DNA of 25,008 nt from Asparagopsis taxiformis (GCA_030407315.1 JALQPE010000890.1:1-25008); one strand, 5' to 3'. Positions 8,901 through 18,710 are shown, counted from the first letter of the stretch. The notes: generated from the letters alone by a model not told the origin. Numbers and translations: made by a program.

Positions 8901-9310
8901 ATCCGTAGCGTTCCACTAAGCAATATTATTGCAGAGAATACTGGCCAGGTCAGCAGTTTATCCACAAGTCCGCGGTCATCTTCTGCTGCCTCTTCTCCGT
9001 CGTGGTCATCACAGCTCTCGGCCGAGCTTTCCTCAGAGCCTATCGTTTCTTCTTCTCTGGCAACTTTTCCAGCCTCAAAAAATCCAATGTGCTCTTCTCC
9101 ATTGCCACTAGAAATATTCTCGTCTTCAGCAGATGCTTTTCCGACGTTTTCGTCCGGTATATCGGCGTGAACCTCGAATGTTTCGTTCGAAACTAGCGGG
9201 GCTTCCCCATTTTCGTGCCTTGTCCCACTTTCGTATGGGATTGACAATGATTCAAACCTTCTCCGGGTTCTTCGAGGTGTACCTTTCTTCCGAACAGCTG
9301 TTCGTTTCAT
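5834..9310 (-). CDS. DDE transposase, Tnp2/CMC-like (CACTA or Plavaka-type)
   Basis: This is a 1158-residue uninterrupted frame. After a basic start and an acidic N-terminus (about 30-110), the catalytic core shows LLYADDFQPF (D515/D516), FIGDYPAVSHTLDVRGH (D601) with a CHSC zinc-knuckle-like pair (C620, C623), and LLFERMHQPLKRGVRNSNH (E913). This spacing fits the RNase H-fold transposases of the CMC/Tnp2 superfamily: GDxPA, a following CxxC, and a long helical insertion before an E/H/K motif. Such enzymes cut and paste DNA at terminal inverted repeats in the nucleus. Motif positions were counted from the sequence, and their catalytic role is by analogy with the family. I could not find matching terminal repeats around the gene, so the element's limits are unknown. 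The last ~36 residues are probably out of frame. Zisupton/KDZ-type transposases are the main alternative assignment. Confidence 0.75.
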   Translation of the reverse strand: MKRTAVRKKGTPRRTRRRFESLSIPYESGTRHENGEAPLVSNETFEVHADIPDENVGKASAEDENISSGNGEEHIGFFEAGKVAREEETIGSEESSAESCDDHDGEEAAEDDRGLVDKLLTWPVFSAIILLSGTLRMKRKDYEGMREMSNFKRDISDQAPSDSYMRKVILPFILKTCFPQSMDTTCEIDVTKSGSRLGKMSPGLSSSRRAHCTTSVRVVLPSTWAERDIQTGPILDCIKSSKRDNSDEREDEAYQIASESIENSFIVKCRSAVLNDPFHRISVSASDHDGHKMHRKVYARHGDELRIICMPTTNQEALVAKLGGARTKQGKNIETGKNSRSRRSFTARSDWRIEAIIISSYLATGEEQQESNMEDVIGPQIDAIEETEKRNARRVVSTTTLDGEHCNNDIRAGDAITLFRPKSKSDGSTFEELLLVNRHLKKGRSEHATFLICSTRGATGQLHREQIRVKDVQLIGAPDKRSRWHPGSKRMDACSEGNLSDGRKYIVYRFLLYADDFQPFTSRKGSSGGCYMLPLGIQPSKRASFHAVRVLGFVPQGVSTNVVIERVVPDIVKGSTDGFPAKDANGEDVVIFLDPVGFIGDYPAVSHTLDVRGHTSNTPCHSCIFEKQDMTSSGGSRNAYTALLNSQMSTHARGMHRNKLVREVASQYQLKVLGLSLDPIENKALHNLSESLNRVRRGVPTNEEGVPVVPCQFDPYRSAVVAPDHLLSGLAQDVMNATITAATPVIRNVVETVLLNTLRMFCLSSQSQVFGQNYLLSMNMSDIFAVLVVAPQAFYSAFRIVIGNSWDGYEKLERILRLLKKFQMVVASIRFIPTWWIDGLESTRRFEAENGGRHDHILALVSDYMKELHEVCNKDPIAMKHLDKPNLHRLIEFCVHTLPAFGAAKHVEELLFERMHQPLKRGVRNSNHKNEHLSSMELIMADDWLARIAITLGAVGHNTKQWTSADCRRVYFALGKGISESPHATEEAAKRCFLSPVFRLISERSSTMVSTHCPITRWRRESVEDAKNVPAEETVMMVRIRKASETFLRTRQVNGSQHGERLWWLTAAQRVRTSHEGSESESRLGRAEPGSIIQAVCKDGWYDAGIVVPAHSRTSMEEFTCFRRVLFVTLSFFIVVGQGEEKKAKKWKQKTPMLSAFP

Positions 9311-10148
9311 CTCTTCTCTTTGGATTCGAGAGAACCTTGCACAAATTGTGGATTAATGTCAACTAGTAGGCAACTAATAAGATGGTATCCGTCTCTTTTT
9401 AACCAGGCCACTGTAATAGTTTATGGTACCTATATTTTCTTACCGTTACATCTTATCGAAAACTTCATACTGACTAGTGTCCTACCTAACTCAAGGAACA
9501 GGTGACTTGATTTCCCATGTTGGGTTCTTCAGCGATCTTTAATGCCTCCAACGATTCCTGCTTCCTTTTCTGAATGAAATACACGAATCATTTACAATTT
9601 AGCTTCAGTACATGGTATAATAGGCCTCAATAGTAATCTTGTTATGGTAATAAACTATATATAGATGAGAACACGGTTGCAATTCTCTTTCGGATTGTCT
9701 ACTACTCTAATTTACAGCATTTATTCGATGTTTCTCCTTCAGTATGCAGCTAAACATCAATACCAAGACTTTTAGGTTGGTTTGACATTGCGTAGGGGCA
9801 TGATTTCTATTTCTGCTAATTTATCACGTCCAGAAAATTTGACAGATCATCCGCTGCCAAATCATCTGCCACATCATCGTCTGCCAAATCATCTGCCTTC
9901 CAGTTACGACGAGGTCATTATGAGTGGATGAGCTGTCTATTTAAGGCTGTTGATGCGCGACGTATAGGACCATTTCATCATCCGGTTATCATGAAGATGA
10001 CAGGTAAGGCTGGTACGTTGTCGAGTAGGTATCTTTCCCCTCTCTCATTTCTTTCCACATGCTTTCCATGAAAGATAGTGCACTAACCATAAATATCGTT
10101 CTTCGCTGATCTTATTCTAGTCTATTGATTGCAAATGATTCTGGCATA
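9311..10148. other. AT-rich intergenic DNA with a short 27-bp repeat
   Basis: I see no coding frame here. CTGCCAAATCATCTGCC occurs at 9854-9870 and 9881-9897, with a degraded third copy between and around them. The AT-rich stretch at 9311-9700 could hold the promoter of the transposase gene, but no defined element can be named. Confidence 0.5.
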
Positions 10149-10216
10149 GGTATTGGTTATAGGTTGGAATGACGAAAGCTTGCAAGCTTTCGTCATTCCA
10201 ACCTACAACCAATACC
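10149..10216. repeat. 68-bp near-perfect palindrome
   Basis: Arms 10149-10182 and 10183-10216 (34 nt each, no spacer) are inverted copies with a single mismatch, in TTATAGG against CCTACAA. The centre is AAGCTTGCAAGCTT. It can form a cruciform or a long foldback. There is no gene within 800 bp on either side that it obviously serves. Confidence 0.95.
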
Positions 10217-10690
10217 TTTGCACGCAAAAATAGTTCAATGATGGTAAGTTTGTTCATTCCATTCATACTCATGTCCTTCTCATCCTTTACAATACTTTTC
10301 TATATCCGATTGCTAACCTGTTGCAAATCATCTGTAATGGTGTTTATTTCCCCCCTGTCTGAACATCACATGTAGTTTTGAAACAGCAAGGAACTCGATT
10401 TGCTTGCACAATAGTCCTGGTTGTAGAGATAGTAAGATTTTAGATACGATAGTTCGATTTTATGAGTATTCTAGTCTAATGATAGAACTGAAACAATCCT
10501 TCAGGCATCGTTGTCCTTGCTACATAAAAATTCTGACATCCTTTTAGATCACACTTGGTTATCCCTATACACTTCTATGAAGACCACCGAGAGAGATACT
10601 CCATTCTGCCTGACATTTCGTAGCCAGATGCCTGAACATGCGGCTGGAATGGCATTTCCACCTCATTCTATCGTCCTGAACATCAATTGT
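10217..10690. other. No gene seen
   Basis: AT-rich sequence with only short unconvincing frames and no recognisable motif. Confidence 0.4.
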
Positions 10691-11905
10691 AGGCACTAGA
10701 AAGTATTACCCTAGGCATCATATTCTACTACTTTCCCGTTCTGTCCGAGTCAGTACCGCCAGGCACTACAATTTACTGGTTCAGTATAGACTTCCCGGCA
10801 GTAAATTGTACTGTCTCAAGCACTAGTTCCAGGTAGTGAAATGTACTGCAACAGGTAGCACTTCCAGGTAGTACACTGCACTGCCACAGGCAGTAACTGG
10901 TACTGTCCTATGCCCCTGTCGAGTACAACACTATCAGACAGTACTTTACGCTGATCTGGACAGCTCTATAATACATCAAAATCTACTACTTTTTGTAGTG
11001 CTGTGGGGCAGCAATTCACATATCCTGGAGCAGTACAGCGTGGCAGTGATTTACACATACGCAAGTAGTAGAGCACGGCAGCACTTTCCACCACGGCAAG
11101 TAGCACGGTACGGTAGCACTTTTCGTATCATAAAGCAGTACTATCAGGCAGCTTTTCCCAGAGACTATCAGCACCTCATTTCATTGCTTTCACACATTTC
11201 GTCAGACATCATAATTTACTGTCCCCACTCGCTTTCACAGGCAGTAGAATACACAGCCTCGAAGCATGTCTGCTGTCATCATATTCCACTACATTACTCT
11301 ACTGCCAGAACATAGACTTGTCACTACCTGTAAGTACAAAAAAAGCAGCACCACACAGCAGCAGAAATTACTGCTTTGTCCAATAATAGAATACAGTACA
11401 TTTCTCTGCCTCTGTCATGACCTGCAGGCAGTATCATACAGTACATCGGGGCACTACCTAAATATAGCAAAATGTGCTGCCGTCATTAGGGCCTGCAGCC
11501 AGCACAGCACGCTGCCGGAAACACTAGCTTCTACTGCCACACGGTGCATCCCACGCCACCAAATAGTACTGCCGTGGGCCATATTCCTGGACAGCATATT
11601 TTACTCCCTCCCCGTGCTGCCCAAGTCAGCACAATATACTACTTTATTTTACAGGCCAATGTAGCACAAATCACTGCCAGAAAGGCAATCTAAATCCAGC
11701 AACTATCACTGCCTCCCACCACTGCCTCACGTCATACATCCAGGCAGTACTTTCTACTGCCGTCGGCAGCACATGGCCACTGCCTCCGGGCAGTGCACTG
11801 TACTGCCGGCAAGTAGAGCATTAATTTATATTTTTACAGTACTAAATTTTACTGCCTCAGGCAGTAAATTTTACTGCCGTACAGTACTGCCCCAGGCCCG
11901 ATTTC
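10691..11905. repeat. 1.2-kb field of short degenerate palindromes (GGCAGT...ACTGCC)
   Basis: Dozens of short inverted pairs of the type GGCAGTA-AT-TACTGCC recur every ~20-40 bp in both orientations, for example around 10795-10815, 11750-11765 and 11865-11880. Copies near 11840-11890 are the best preserved (CAGTAAATTTTACTG). The layout, with many short motifs in both directions over a limited zone, recalls the subterminal repeats of CACTA-type transposons, but that is an inference. Plus-strand frames here (10998-11664) are composed of the repeats and are not considered genes. Confidence 0.8.
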
Positions 11906-12486
11906 AGACACAGTAGTGAGGCGCTTGGTTCCCCGCGCTGCGGCGCCTGTAGTGGCGAAGGAAGCATGTTAAATCCAATAAGGAAGGTCTGCGGCACGAT
12001 CCCAGAAAGGATGCAGTGCTCAACCCATTGCCCGATACGCTCATCCTGTCTTGAAAACTCGGCAATCGGTAATGCCAGACGAACAATCTGCTTGGCTCGC
12101 TCAACGTTCATCTCTGCCATGACGATTTCGGCAACATCCGCCTCGACTCCAGCATTCTTCGAACGACCGCTGAAGGACATGCTGAGTCGACCTTGCAGCG
12201 CCAGAAATTGTTCTTCCGTGCCCTGCGCAACCCAAGCGCCAAGGTCCGCGTATGTGAAACCTCCCGGCTTGTCCGTCAAGTCTGCGAAACTTGAGTGGGC
12301 GAATAAATCCAGCAAAAGGCGGAGGAAGTCTTTGCCAGCGAGAATAGTTTCGCGGGCGGCGCGACCTACGTTTCGACGTGTACCCATGTCACTAGAATCC
12401 TCCCAAGGGCTAGCGGGTTCGCGCAGAATTGGCACGGTTGCGTCGTCAACGATCGGATTGCTGTTGCGCCTGCGCTTATTCGTCAT
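11857..12486 (-). CDS. Unrecognised protein, C-terminus running into the palindrome field
   Basis: This 209-codon frame from an ATG at 12486 is richer in GC than its surroundings and has soluble, largely helical composition with several Ala/Glu/Leu-rich stretches, for example around residues 44-66 and 115-150. The N-terminus is basic (NKRRRNS). No family motif is recognisable. The last ~12 codons (GQYCTAVKFTA) are encoded by the CAGTA palindrome repeats, so the original C-terminus was probably lost when the repeat arrived, or the repeat supplies the stop. It lies between the two palindrome fields at 10691-11905 and 14190-14560 and may be cargo or an accessory gene of one element. Confidence 0.5.
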   Translation of the reverse strand: MTNKRRRNSNPIVDDATVPILREPASPWEDSSDMGTRRNVGRAARETILAGKDFLRLLLDLFAHSSFADLTDKPGGFTYADLGAWVAQGTEEQFLALQGRLSMSFSGRSKNAGVEADVAEIVMAEMNVERAKQIVRLALPIAEFSRQDERIGQWVEHCILSGIVPQTFLIGFNMLPSPLQAPQRGEPSASLLCLKSGLGQYCTAVKFTA

Positions 12487-12809
12487 AATGGAATGAGTTG
12501 AAATTCGGTACAGGATGGCGACCGCTCGGCGAGACAGTCAAATTTGACGACGTATCTCGTGACGTTTGCACTCTTTCGTGAGGAACACTGGTTGATATCG
12601 AACGGAACAGAGTATACGGGTACACAGCACTGGAAAGGTCTTGAAACCCGTAACCGGTGTAGGTAATAAGTTGTGACGGATACGTGGTAGAGAAAAATAT
12701 TAAAAAGATTGTGATTCCCTGTCTTTGAGTGTTGTACTGCACGGCCGCCAGTCACATAGGTTGTCACAGGTGCATCACGCTTACCAGGTGAGCGACATCC
12801 GGACGGCCA

Positions 12810-12971
12810 CTGGACATGGGGATGTCCAGCTCAGATGCATTGCTGGCCAGACCAGAAATTCTACAATTTCGGGCAGAAAAAATATTGCAAAAAACATCGA
12901 TTTCGGCGGTCGATTGTGCCGTACGGCACATCCCCATCTCAAAAACATGTTCACATGTGCATGTTTTTGAG
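12810..12971. repeat. Cluster of three hairpins
   Basis: 12810-12829 pairs CTGGACAT with ATGTCCAG (4-nt loop). 12916-12929 is a perfect 14-nt palindrome, GTGCCGTACGGCAC. 12938-12971 pairs CTCAAAAACATG with CATGTTTTTGAG around a 10-nt loop. All three lie in or next to the first copy of a 76-bp dispersed repeat. Confidence 0.75.
12835..12910 (+). repeat. 76-bp dispersed direct repeat, copy 1
   Basis: The segment begins TGCATTGCTGGCCAG and ends GATTTCGGCGG. It reappears in the same orientation at 14101-14176 with roughly ten substitutions. It contains AGAAATT.TA.AATTTC, a small palindrome. It is non-coding as far as can be seen. Confidence 0.85.
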
Positions 12972-13261
12972 AATAGCCCAAATTTTAATTCAAATCAGGA
13001 TGCAGATATTCGTCTTCTAGCATTGTCAGAACACATTCGTATAACCACATTTGGAGAACCTGAGCCCAGAGCTATCGGTTTTGGCGGGAGCTAAGCCATA
13101 TCTCATATAATCAGTAACTACTTCCCGCCAGCTGAGTGGTGGAACCCCTGCTATTTCTACCAACGAGACATACGGGGTGTCAACTCGGCAATCGTATATG
13201 ATTTGGGTGCTAAATTTATTCAAGAGACGAATGGGCTTCGAAAAGGAGCCCAAAAACGTTT

Positions 13262-13600
13262 TCTTGTGATCCATGGGTATGGGACTATTCTATTCTTCTC
13301 CAGGCTTCCACCATAGCCTCCTCCACCTCCGTTAATGGAAAGAATATCCGAACCGCACCTCAACATGTTTTTCTTGTGATCCATGGGTACTGACATCTTA
13401 CATGCTCTCCAGGCTTCCACCATAGCCGCCTCCTCCGCCTCCGTTAATGGCAACAATATGCGAACCGGACCTGAACATTTTTTCTTCTCATCCATGGGTA
13501 TTGACATCTCACATGTTGAACATGTGAGATGTCAGTACCGGAGAAGTTCTCCAGGCTTCCTCCGTAGCCACCTCCTCCACCTCCGTCTGTGGGAATCAAC
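13262..13600. repeat. ~110-bp tandem repeat, three units, with an internal hairpin
   Basis: CCATGGGTA recurs at 13271, 13381 and 13492 (periods 110 and 111). Each unit continues with CTCCAGGCTTCC and a CCTCC-rich stretch, which on the minus strand reads as a Gly-rich peptide (GGGGGYGGSLE) in shifting frames. In the third unit, 13502-13534 is a perfect 33-nt palindrome (16-nt arms, central G), so part of the unit is duplicated in inverted orientation (GTCAGTACC against GGTACTGAC at 13387). I see no stable reading frame through the array, so it may be a decayed Gly-rich repeat gene or simply a satellite. Confidence 0.8.
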
Positions 13601-14100
13601 ACGACATCACCATTGCGTCTTACCTCACATCCACATCTCTCCGGGCTGAAAACGGTCGGACGACATAGGGTTTGTTCCGCACCGTAGACGTTTAGAATCT
13701 TGTTAGAAAAAATTAAACGAAAGAGAATGACATCTCGTCTCTGTCGCAATATGTTCCATTTTCAATTTCTCGGGTTGCACACCCATCAAGGCCTGGATCG
13801 AACCCTCTTCGATGGATAGGACAGATAGTGGAAGGCTTTTAAGCCTGTGACCAAGCGGCTATTGATTGGTTGGAGGAAGGAAATTACAGAGGAAATATAG
13901 CTGAGTACGGTGCTCGCGATAGCTGTTAGGTTAAAGTCAAATATGTTTTTCGATTATTTTTCGTACGGAAATGCCTTGGAAAAGACGATGCTTTGTCGTT
14001 CTCTTGGAGGGAGTCTGTTGCATTGCACTCAATTCGAGAGCATCGTCATGAAGGAGAGGATTCTTTCTGCTTGTTAGAATCGGTTTAGAGCAGATAGCTA
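13601..14100. other. No gene seen
   Basis: The sequence is unique in appearance, without a convincing frame or structured element. Confidence 0.4.
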
Positions 14101-14176
14101 TTGCATTGCTGGCCAGCCCAGAAATTGTAGAATTTCGGGCAGCAAAAATATTGTAAAAAACCTTGATTTCAGCGGG
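14101..14176 (+). repeat. 76-bp dispersed direct repeat, copy 2
   Basis: Second copy of the repeat at 12835-12910, starting TGCATTGCTGGCCAG and ending GATTTCAGCGG. It lies directly before the second palindrome field. Confidence 0.85.
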
Positions 14177-14189
14177 TCCACTACGGTGT

Positions 14190-14560
14190 TGGGAATGAAA
14201 AAAGACAGTAAATTTACTGTCTGAGACAGTAAAAATTACTGTCTGGCCAAGACAGTGCGCGGAGACAGTAAAATTTACTGTCTGGAAATTTCAGAATACT
14301 GCTGCAGCAATAAACTGGCACGAAATCTGGGCAGTACCAAAAACAGTAAAATTTACTGTCCAGAACAGTAAATTTTACTGTCCGGAAGTGTTGCCGCCAG
14401 ACAGTATGTGCAGACAGTACATTTTACTGTCTGAGGCAGTGCATTGTATTGTATTACTGCACTGTCTGGGTAAATCTGTAGACAGTAGTGTAGATAGCAA
14501 ATTGTATTGTCTGCGGGTAGTACCGTGTATTGGTTCACAACACTGTCTCGTGGAGTGGAC
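14190..14560. repeat. Second palindrome field (GACAGT...ACTGTC)
   Basis: Repeated palindromes of the type GACAGTAAAATTTACTGTC occur near 14202, 14223, 14267, 14345, 14367 and 14412. Compared with the field at 10691-11905, the flanking pair is mostly GACAGT/ACTGTC instead of GGCAGT/ACTGCC, so both arms differ together. A small related remnant lies at 22005-22065. Confidence 0.85.
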
Positions 14561-15374
14561 TTGAGAGGAAATATGGAGCATAGTGTTGGTGTGAAGGTAA
14601 ATATTGGAATGGTGTAATGGTGTGTGGTATACGAAGATAGTAATTGTGGTCGAGCTTTACAGATATTTGTAGGTAGCGAAGTTAGTACGAGGGAGGATAA
14701 ATGAAAGAGGATAGCAGATCGACCGACCTAGAATGGGATTGAGGTTTCTAGTCTCAGTGAAGCCTATTCTGCCAATAGAGAATAGAATCATGTTTATGTC
14801 AGTTGGGATAGGAGATGACACTATCGATTTTAGTGCGATGACAATTAGAATCGTGCTGAAGGGCCTGCAATCGCTGAGGAATGTGACGTCATATTCCTCA
14901 ATTTCCGAACGGAAGTTGGGAATAAATAGGAGTTCACGAATGGGAGCAGCGATGCACAAAATTGGTGCAGAAAGAGCTTTTCGAGCTAATCACTGAGGCT
15001 TCCGTGAAGGAACTGAAACAGATACGGAAGAGTGTTCCATAGTTGATTACTTTCTCAATTCGAGAGCTATTTGCGATCATAGTCGCGATGCGCCGAGTGA
15101 ACCAAAGCGTAAACAGCTGTTATCTCCTCTGGTGCCGTCTCCATGTTGAATCCTGCGACTTGTACATGTGTGAGAGATGCTGACAATGTGAACATCGCCA
15201 GTATGCGAAACAGCCAATTGTCGAGCAGAACGTGTGTTGAGACAGCTGTTCGGAAATGGGTTTTTCTGGCGCACAGAAAGGCTGATTGCAAGATTTTCCA
15301 AACGCCTCACGCCACAAAACACACGCTTTCAACAATATATCCAACAAAAAATTTCATGGATCAAGCCGCCAACC
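14561..15374. other. No recognised gene
   Basis: Short overlapping frames exist on both strands (for instance 14657-14959 minus and 14733-14996 plus), but neither shows a known motif, and composition does not favour one strand. I make no gene call. Confidence 0.4.
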
Positions 15375-16105
15375 ACAATTCATGACAACCAATCATCAGT
15401 TCACTCTCGCCAATGTGCAAGTAGCATTAATGCTAGTGTGGTCAATTGACCACACTCGACCGTGGCAAACAAGTATCGCAAGCGGATCGTTATCTCATCG
15501 CCTTGCGTAGTTGGCAATCCGCACAGTCCATACGCACGCAATTGATTGACACCAATGCGACGCCACACGCGCTTCTGTTCGTCGCTACCACGCTGCATCG
15601 TCGCTTCCAAACCGATTGGTTGATGTTCACCGATGACGCACAGCGCATTGACGCCTTTTGAATCCCGCTTCTCGCGCTCGCGCTCCCCCTTCACCACCTC
15701 CGGGCTCTTTTTCTTCGCGCACGCGTGCCACTTTGCGATGGCAAATGTGTGATCGTCACTGCGCGACTCTAGGTGGCTCGACCTCCGTCGCGTCTTCTCT
15801 GAGGAACACGTGCACATTTTTCACGTCATGTCGGCGGTCGTGCTCGAGTTTCGACACGCCGAGACACAGCTTTTGCACCGCTTTTGTGCACAAAATGTCC
15901 ACGTTGTTCTGCAGACCTCCCTGTTTATGCTGGCCATTTTGCATGTCAATCTTCCCGCCTGTCTCAACCGTGCGGCGTTGCGTAATGCGCGTGCCGTTCT
16001 CACTTTTTTGCAAGCCTGGAAGGCCTATTCGAGCGACCCGGCAGTTCTTCCAACTGTCATTGCAATCCGTTTGTACATGCATCTTTACTGGTCACACCAT
16101 TAATC
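15375..16105 (+). pseudogene. Importin-beta/transportin-3-like N-terminal relic
   Basis: Three plus-strand frames in succession give peptides with the order expected at the N-terminus of the Mtr10/transportin-3/importin-13 group. First, FTLANVQVALMLVWSID (about 15390-15450). Then QADRYLIALRSWQSAQSI followed by ALLFVATTLHRRFQTDW (about 15475-15640), which resembles the importin-beta N-terminal pattern AxxYLxxFxxSxxAWxI ... FFAAxTLxxKI. Then, after further breaks, VVLQTSLFMLAIL and ARAVLTFLQAWKAY (about 15900-16030), resembling helical repeats. These receptors carry cargo such as SR proteins through nuclear pores. Two frame changes and at least two stops (15659 and near 15748) mean it is a pseudogene, or a gene with several introns that I cannot resolve. 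Assignment is from pattern resemblance only. The minus-strand frame 15401-15817 is regarded as its shadow. Confidence 0.4.
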
Positions 16106-18690
16106 TCACACGTGTTATTTCAACGATATGATTACGATGTCACTAGTTACGGAAAGATTGATACGTCTGCTCGCTTTCTCACGAGTCAATTCACCCATTT
16201 CGGTCTCGTGCCTACTGCCGAAGAGGAGCCTAGCTTTATGGACAAACATTAGGACTGAAAAATGTATCTAATTCAAGTAAGCTTCCTAGAATTTCACAAG
16301 CTATGCTCGATACTAAGCGAGGGGATGGCGATGAGCTCTACACAGTCAACTACGATGACCCCCGATGTGGTTCACATTCGTCACAGTACCAGTCGGGGAG
16401 ACTCCTACCTCTCAGATGGTGTCCCGGTGACTCCAAGACGCCACTGCTTTGTCCAATCCTGGTCCTAAGAAGATGACGGGTTACGCTATGTGTGACGTAC
16501 ATGAGTACCATGGAAACGTGAGTGGGAATGGTGATAGTGGGATTACTGGAGTGATGGGAGATGAGTCTGGGGAGAAATCATACAGTTTCTATACACCTGA
16601 CGGGTATTGGTGGAATATAATTGAATGGAATGATGTGTGATGTCTGCACCACGTCGACCTCCTCTCTCGCCCCAACATCGCGCAGCACTCTCAATGCAAC
16701 ACAGTGTGCATCTTTGTTGGCGTTACATGTGCGCCTAGTTCTTGCATCGCTGCTTCCCTCACATCATCATCTAACCGTCTGTAACGCAACAACATGCCAC
16801 CGCATGTCGCTCACAGTCACATATGTATTTCTTAATACGCTTGTTGAAACACGGAACGCTCTTATTCACCACAGCGGCAGCTCTACACAAACTAACACTG
16901 AAACCAAGATGGAGGCAATATATCGGTGGCATTTCATTACAAATGTACTTTTTCTTTCTGCTGCTGGTGTGGCCTTGTGTTTGAAACTTGCTTGCAGGTC
17001 CTTTCCAACAGCTTAGTGTCGTAACCATTGCAGATGCGTTGCTGCTAGAATCACCCGGAGAGCTTCAATCAAATGGTTGTTGTGGACTAGTTGCGCTCGT
17101 TGTGAATCAATCGCCAGTGCGTGCATCTGTATTTGTGCGTTCGTGTGCGCGCTTACTAGATGCGATGCAATGCAATGCTCACGTACACTGTATACTACTG
17201 ACTTTTACAAATATAGCTTTGTATGAGAAGCGTCGGTATGTATCCGACACCTTACCATTGCCTCACTCTGTAAAGCTTCTTTCCCAGTAGCAATTTGTAT
17301 CGCATTGCACCATGACGCAGGGCAGACTGCGAGTGAAAGCAACGAGTAAACAAACTTTTCGCTCATCATTCACCACACGCTGTTGTCGTTGAAGTCATAA
17401 CCATATCCACATCCCATTCTGGAAACTCTTGGAAGACAGACGAGCCCAGTCCACCACTGGTGCTTGTAGATGTAGCATTTTTAAGCTGTTCGTTTAGATA
17501 GTAAGGGATAGATGGTGTAGTGCGCAACACTAGAGAACAACGCTGTGCAGGACAACATGTTTGTTCGGCGTAAATCGTCATATGTTCCATTTGGACTATT
17601 TTGGCAGCTCACATGCATCAACCTGAATATTAAGACTCTGGACTGGCACACTCAAGTATCTGGATACGCTTGAGCAGTGGCAGGGGCGCAAGAGCCGGTC
17701 CAAGTTTTTGTACAAGGCACGTTGACACACTGCATTCACTTGATTGACACCCGAGTGCAACGACTGGCTCGCTGTCCAGGGATGGGGGACTGCTGCGCAA
17801 GTGTTCAATACATCTCAAGATGCAGTTCAAGAATAAACATTTCAACGTTATCCGGCTCACGGTCTCAGTTGGTCAAGTCATGGATCACAGGGTGTGGTGA
17901 AAACCTCTTTGTTTACATTGTCTCAATAGCGAGGTCGACGATATTGCGACCTCGTTACTGGGACGGATTGGCATCACCGAGTGTGACAGACTGGAAGATG
18001 TGATTGGGCAGGAGCGAGGTGTGTGTGAAGGATAGTAAGAAACAGCGAGGTGGGTGTGTGGAAGGTGCGAATGGCGTCAAGTGATTGGCACAAGGGAGTT
18101 GAGCTCATCTGCGGACAGAGTATGGATGGCATCGTATGCCCGTTGGGACAGCCCGGGCGGAAGTGATCATGGGAAGCTCGTTTATGTATGTGTGCGGCAG
18201 TTGGGATTGGGCGCGACTGGACGGCGAATGTGGTCGAAGAATGGGCGCGGCGACTATGGTCATGCTAAGTGGACCAACGCGGTGCGAGTCGAACCAGTTG
18301 ATATATGAGGGATGTCAAGGCAAGGGGGCATTTAGACGGGCGAAAGGGTGCGTGTGACGCGAGTGGAAGGCGGTGAGGGAATGCATGCATGAATTGAGCG
18401 TGTGGGCGGACGAGGATTTGAGAAAACCTAATATGACAGTACATTGCGTGTGTGGTAGGCGCGTTGAAGTGTTACGGCGCATAAATCATCGGCGCCGATG
18501 GCTACGTCACAAACGGTGTAATCACCGCTGTAATCGGCGCCAACAGCATGTTATGGCTGCAGACGCGACAGAATGTCGACTTCATCCTTAGAATGAAGTA
18601 CGCTAATTAGCCATTCTGCCCAGCACCAGGTACGAAACTTGGGACTGGGCACGTCATTAGAGCTCTAGGGTAGGTAACAGAATATAAACT
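16106..18690. other. Long stretch without a defensible gene
   Basis: Plus-strand frames at 16621-17016 and 16988-17290 have plausible helical peptide and could be later parts of the importin-like relic, but I cannot align them to a family. The part from about 18000 to 18560 is G-rich with many TGTG steps. GGCGCCGATGG (18491) and TCGGCGCC (18534) form a small inverted pair. Nothing else is supported. Confidence 0.35.
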
Positions 18691-18710
18691 TATGTGGGAG
18701 GACGGGTTTT

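Noticed and set aside
10998..11664. Plus-strand frames of 105 and 132 codons
   Set aside because: They are composed of the short palindrome field and have no protein-like pattern.
13780..13830. tRNA-like GGTTCGATCC string on the minus strand
   Set aside because: The flanking bases do not form a T-stem and no matching acceptor or anticodon arm is visible.
16449..16640. 63-codon plus frame with Gly/Ser/Asp-rich composition
   Set aside because: It is short, shows no motif and has no conserved neighbour, so it could easily be chance.
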